A DNA stretch of 64,000 nucleotides from Pseudobacteroides cellulosolvens ATCC 35603 = DSM 2933 (GTDB lineage Bacteria > Bacillota > Clostridia > Acetivibrionales > DSM-2933), in NCBI RefSeq assembly GCF_001262605.1, contig NZ_LGTC01000001.1, forward strand, positions 5,528,001-5,592,000, in the 5' to 3' direction. Every line of letters begins with the position of its first letter. Within the stretch, counting starts at the first letter, position 1. Made by a program: the position numbers and the translations under genes. The notes under the pieces were generated by a model. It did not search any database. It saw only the letters and a program-made list of their open reading frames with translations, and was not told the DNA's origin. Of this stretch, positions 61,601-64,000 are shown piece by piece.

Positions 61601-61877
61601 GTTTTGGATGCTTAATCCATTTTATTTTCAGTTCACCATTTAATAGTCTTTCAATCGTTGGTACTTTATCACTTTGAAGAACATACCTATTGTTATCGTT
61701 TATGTTCCAGCCTTTCTTATATACAAATATTTGATTATTTCTGTCATCAATTAAAACCAAAATATTACCTAGGTAAGAATGAGATTGAATACAAATTTCT
61801 CTGCAAATTAACTGTTTAATACTATTGCTTCCAAATCTTTTTTCTACTATAAATGGTGGTAATTTAGTCAGATTCAT
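58623..61877 (-). CDS. SF2 helicase with probable C-terminal nuclease domain
   Basis: 1084 aa. ResIII/SF2 motifs: PTGTGKTETM (Walker A), FIDEAHHVK (DEAH), FTATPFRNDG, VDMLGEGFDLP and QLAGRFTRT. A long middle region of unknown fold follows. Near the C-terminus SGEIADVITIKE and IELYHLKYAKKG give a D...E-x-x-x-K pattern seen in nuclease domains fused to defence helicases. A stand-alone anti-phage helicase-nuclease is likely. GGGAGG precedes ATG 61877. The DUF4238 gene downstream may be its partner. Confidence 0.78.
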   Translation of the reverse strand: MNLTKLPPFIVEKRFGSNSIKQLICREICIQSHSYLGNILVLIDDRNNQIFVYKKGWNINDNNRYVLQSDKVPTIERLLNGELKIKWIKHPKLNNEFNPDKVLETWDNCFYFKEENSLSCQPGLRIPQIGAIYSVLAHWKITDDIGTVVMPTGTGKTETMMSLLVANKCEKLLVTVPTDSLREQLSKKFLSLGVLEEFGVISNEVQYPIVGVIYERFSDKSELLEFIEQCNVIITTMSIVTGSDPEIQKEISKKCSHYFIDEAHHVKANSWNGFLQFFVPRKVVQFTATPFRNDGQRLDGKIIFNYPLKKAQEEGYFKKINFNPIWEYSSDKADERIADEAVAILKRDIERDYNHILMARCKDKQRADEIFAYYQKYCELNPVKIYSGINTTERKNIIDKILNKEAKIIVCVDMLGEGFDLPELKVAAFHDIKKSLPITLQLAGRFTRTKHDEKLGEATFVANLADIDAKEELEELYAQDADWNLLLPQLSTSQIEQEIEFEDFLSGFNSFEGRKISLQNIRPALSTVIYRNKDKRWNPHNFKKGIHLSNDDKLIYDVNSKENVLIIVTAIKRNIEWGNFKDIQNIEWNLIVAYLDTDNNLLFIHGSDKSSLYSDLARAIIGDRAEIVDKLDVFKAFHNINRVKLQNVGLKEFLGKNIRFRMSVGTDVEEALSLAEKQRAQKAFVYGIGYENGNKISLGCSYKGRIWTRLNGDLKQFTSWCKKISSKIINPIIDPNLLLRETLIPKLISNIPKKQAVWIDWNEQLYMEQETKIKFVFDEVGYDFYNFDLNMNIDCPMGNIQFSLISQPKIEVEFEMLLYEEGGVPNYEFRIIQSPYKNMKVMYGSRESNIIDFFTKYEPTIWFADGAALNGNEYVELKQMILPYPKQLIQCWNWDGVDIRKESQGVLPKIVDSIQYYVIQELMKGDYDIIYDDDNSGEIADVITIKELEKKIKIELYHLKYAKKGVVSKRIDNLYEVCGQAQKSIHWKHKDGNEFFEHLMRRETKFENGNSCSRLEKGDIQKLVYFSQITKRKYPVEYEIYIVQPGLCPDIATDDQLTLLGVADNYIKEFAAINMKVIGNENSK

Positions 61878-62321
61878 ATTTGACTATCCTCCCTTTCACA
61901 TAAAAACCAAAAAAGATTTTTTGTTCACCAATCCATAAAAGCATTTTACTAGTACCTATATTTCAAGATATTGTTACTTCTTGCTTTTATAAATCTTGTT
62001 GCCTTCAGAGAATTATCCCATTCTCAACTTTCCATTTAGACATTTTATTTTCTTTTAATATTTTATCATATTCGACTACAATTTCCCATCTATTTAAACA
62101 AAAAAACATTGAGTGTTAGCATACCCACACATATATAAATTAAAAAGGATATGTAATATACCCTAAACGGACATCTTGAATGAGTGCGGTATAACATATT
62201 GAATTTGAAAGTTGAAAGTCTTTACTTTGTGCTAATCCATCATGTTTACATTGTTCATAGTTTCGATCTGTTCGTCTGTAAATTGGGCTTCTCAAAAGTC
62301 ACTAAATCATTATCTCATAGC
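61878..62321. other. AT-rich intergenic region upstream of the helicase gene
   Basis: No supported gene. Short open frames on both strands between 62160 and 62400 lack good ribosome binding sites. The last 60 nt before the helicase (61878-61940) hold its ribosome binding site and AT-rich promoter-like DNA. Confidence 0.4.
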
Positions 62322-62489
62322 ATCACCCCTGTAGGTGATATAAAAATATTGAATAACCCGTTGCCGACACTGTCGGAAAGCTGTATCTCCGTGGGGTGAG
62401 AACCCCACTATTCCTGCCTTACCTTAAAAGATAGAGGTCCACATGACCTCTATCTTTCTGGTTCGGGTCTTCCTTAAGGAAGGTTTTTT
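62322..62489 (+). ncRNA. candidate structured RNA with terminator
   Basis: A chain of hairpins: ATCACC/GGTGAT (62322-62339), CCGACA/TGTCGG (62364-62376), GTGGGGT-GAGA-ACCCCAC (62391-62408), a perfect 12-bp stem 62427-62438 with 62446-62457, then CTTCC/GGAAG and six T (62469-62489). The GNRA loop (GAGA) and the final T-run favour plus-strand transcription. The 12-bp stem may double as a minus-strand terminator for the TOPRIM gene. No known RNA family recognised. Confidence 0.45.
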
Positions 62490-62506
62490 ACTAATGAGAA
62501 AAAAGT

Positions 62507-63559
62507 TCATGGTTCCAGTCCCTCCAGTGAATTTTCATCTACGGCATCTTTTTCAAATTCCGCTCTTAGTTCATTTTCTCTGATATTATCTAAGTCTGCT
62601 GGTGATTTGCCTTCTCTTATTCCAAGTAAATCCTGATTGAAATCCTTCAGGTGTGGTCTATGAATTGCAACATCATAGCCCATTTCACTATATTTATCAC
62701 ACCATTTTCTCGCTGCTAACTGACCCCAATTTTTATAATAACCATCTTTATCCTTCGCAAGATAATCATTATCCAGTGCAAATATAATTTTATTTATTTC
62801 AGGGTGCCAACTTAAATATCTTTCAAGGGCTCCATCCCAAGTACAACCAAGAGAAATCCTATGGTTATCCTTCCAATCTTTTTCATACATCCCAGCAAGT
62901 GTAGCATGACTCATAGCATCAATAGGGCTTTCACATACAAACATAAGATTCCCTTTTCCCTCTATAACAAAAGGGTAACTTTTATCAGAATTAACTGCAT
63001 CCATTTTAAATGGTTTGCTACCATATGTACCTCGCATAGAACAGTATTTTGCATTTCCCGTCTCATCATATCCAACAAAAACACAGTTTCCATACTTTGC
63101 TTCCTGATAAATTTTCTTCTCATTCATTAATGATGATACAATTTGAGGATCAATGCCCCTTATAGAAATCAAATACCAATAAACCCTTTTGAAGTTTTCT
63201 GCTTTATCCGGAAGAAGTACTGCCCCCTTATCTTCTTTAACATAAGCTACGCTCTCACGAGTATAGCTCTCATAACGTTCTCCTAGCAGCATTGCTACAG
63301 CCTCCTGATAAGATGCATTCCCATATTTCATCACAAAATCAATTGGACCACCTTTTTCGTCGGCAGTCCAATGATAAAAACGATTACTATCTTTAAATAT
63401 ATATAGTCCTCCTGATTTTTTAGCATGCATTGCTTTACGCCCGCCTTTTTCAAGCTGGAATCCATATTGTCGAGCCAAGTCCAGTAGATTTACACTGTTA
63501 GCACGTTGGATTTCTTCATCAGTAAAATGGCGATATAATTTTCTTGTTTTTGTGGTCAT
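62507..63559 (-). CDS. DUF3991/TOPRIM-domain protein
   Basis: 350 aa from ATG 63559 (GGAGG upstream). The N-terminus has a primase-like zinc-binding-domain remnant (GYQLEKGG-type region; YHWTADEKGGPIDFVMKYG). DUF3991 follows, then a TOPRIM_2 core (LMFVCESPIDAMSH; IIFALDNDYLAKD). Such proteins are frequent on ICEs and plasmids with MOBP relaxases and are thought to act in DNA metabolism during transfer. It lies 20 nt after the large protein gene at the window edge. Confidence 0.85.
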   Translation of the reverse strand: MTTKTRKLYRHFTDEEIQRANSVNLLDLARQYGFQLEKGGRKAMHAKKSGGLYIFKDSNRFYHWTADEKGGPIDFVMKYGNASYQEAVAMLLGERYESYTRESVAYVKEDKGAVLLPDKAENFKRVYWYLISIRGIDPQIVSSLMNEKKIYQEAKYGNCVFVGYDETGNAKYCSMRGTYGSKPFKMDAVNSDKSYPFVIEGKGNLMFVCESPIDAMSHATLAGMYEKDWKDNHRISLGCTWDGALERYLSWHPEINKIIFALDNDYLAKDKDGYYKNWGQLAARKWCDKYSEMGYDVAIHRPHLKDFNQDLLGIREGKSPADLDNIRENELRAEFEKDAVDENSLEGLEP

Positions 63560-63579
63560 TATGTGCACCTCCATTTCTG

Positions 63580-64000
63580 CTATCTTTCAGCAATTGCCAT
63601 TTCACATTTCACTTCCTCTGCCTGATACTCGCTTTCATTTCCTTGCCCATTTTCATCAACAATAACCGTTTCCTGTTCCCTTAACTCTTTAAACTCCAAT
63701 TTGGTGTTTATCTCTGCTTGGCGAGCTGAAAATTCATTCAGACGCACTTCAAATTCAAAAGGCTTATCTACTTCTGCCTTTGCTTCTTCAAGCTGTACTT
63801 TTGCATCCTCCAATTTCCTAACATTATCATTAAGAACACCATCAATTCTTTCTACAGCATTTTCTATTCTTGTTATACAACCAAGTTCAGAATTACTAAG
63901 GTCTACACGATAAGCTAATGCCCCTTTGATCTGCACCTCTATCTGTTCAAAGCATGTTCGAGCAAGTAAAATCTTAAAGCCACGATAAGTTCCAACTTCA
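63580..64000 (-). CDS. C-terminal end of a large ICE protein (probable SNF2/methylase-type helicase), partial
   Basis: The open frame runs off the right edge of the window, so only the last about 139 codons are seen. VGTYRGFKILLA, QIKGALAYRVDL and a coiled-coil (ENAVERIDGVLNDNVRKLEDAKVQLEEAKAEV region) resemble the C-termini of the very large helicase/methylase proteins of clostridial ICEs. The family call rests on this tail alone. It shows that the element continues beyond the window. Confidence 0.6.
   Translation of the reverse strand, partial: EVGTYRGFKILLARTCFEQIEVQIKGALAYRVDLSNSELGCITRIENAVERIDGVLNDNVRKLEDAKVQLEEAKAEVDKPFEFEVRLNEFSARQAEINTKLEFKELREQETVIVDENGQGNESEYQAEEVKCEMAIAER

Noticed and set aside
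62184..62399. 71-codon plus-strand ORF
   Set aside because: No ribosome binding site, and its 3' half lies within a chain of hairpins; a structured RNA explains the region better.

Overview
The window is low-GC Clostridia-type DNA (AT-rich intergenic DNA, strong AGGAGG-type ribosome binding sites, HydE and a SCIFF-maturase-like radical SAM enzyme, monoderm secretion genes). It has two parts: about 8.3 kb of resident chromosome on the left, and the first 55.5 kb or more of an integrative and conjugative element (ICE) that runs off the right edge. Nearly all genes are on the minus strand. I see no rRNA, tRNA, insertion sequence, CRISPR array or antibiotic-resistance gene.

Chromosome (1-8300). 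One minus-strand operon reads fmdE-like gene, FecCD-type permease, ATPase, lipoprotein binding protein, metallo-beta-lactamase-fold protein, SPASM radical SAM enzyme, a 46-codon small ORF, and hydE-like gene. It looks like uptake of a metal or metal complex coupled to radical-SAM/Fe-S chemistry. A near-consensus promoter at 7413-7441 is followed by a strong intrinsic terminator inside the leader, so the operon is probably controlled by attenuation. uppP (undecaprenyl-diphosphatase) lies upstream.

ICE left end and control (8.4-16.4 kb). A large serine recombinase sits at the junction. It is followed by a SHOCT-like small protein, a Dam-type adenine methylase, an XPD/DinG-like helicase with a long structured leader, a sigma-70-like protein, and a divergent control region. 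That region has an XRE repressor and ImmA-like protease on one side. On the other is a promoter whose spacer carries a LexA-like palindrome. The layout suggests DNA-damage-inducible excision.

Defence cargo. (i) 16.4-25.9 kb: a four-gene DUF499 ATPase, DUF3780, DUF1156 methylase, PLD-SNF2 helicase system. (ii) 46.2-53.3 kb: an islet with an OLD-family nuclease, an MGMT-like protein, a PIN nuclease with zinc ribbon, a VOC protein, a DUF4365 protein, a PD-(D/E)XK nuclease and a small plus-strand cassette. (iii) 57.4-61.9 kb: a helicase with a probable C-terminal nuclease domain, next to a frameshifted DUF4238 gene.

Transfer module (26-46 kb and 53-57 kb). A single co-oriented gene string mixes VirB/D4-type conjugation genes (VirB4, VirB6-like, VirB3/PrgI-like, VirB2-like, VirD4 coupling protein) with a nearly complete Tad/type IVb pilus set. 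The Tad genes are two Flp-like pilins, prepilin peptidase, CpaB, two TadZ/ParA-like proteins, CpaF/TadA ATPase, TadB, TadC and TadE-like/DUF4320 pseudopilins. The string also encodes a secreted tryptophan-rich protein. A MobP-type relaxase, its ribbon-helix-helix partner and a candidate oriT lie at 55.4-57.3 kb. The coupling protein is in two pieces: its two-TM N-terminal part is at 53.35-53.75 kb and its ATPase part at 44.7-46.2 kb. Defence islet (ii) separates them, so the islet appears to have inserted into the virD4 gene. The right edge carries a DUF3991/TOPRIM protein and the C-terminus of a large protein typical of ICE helicases.
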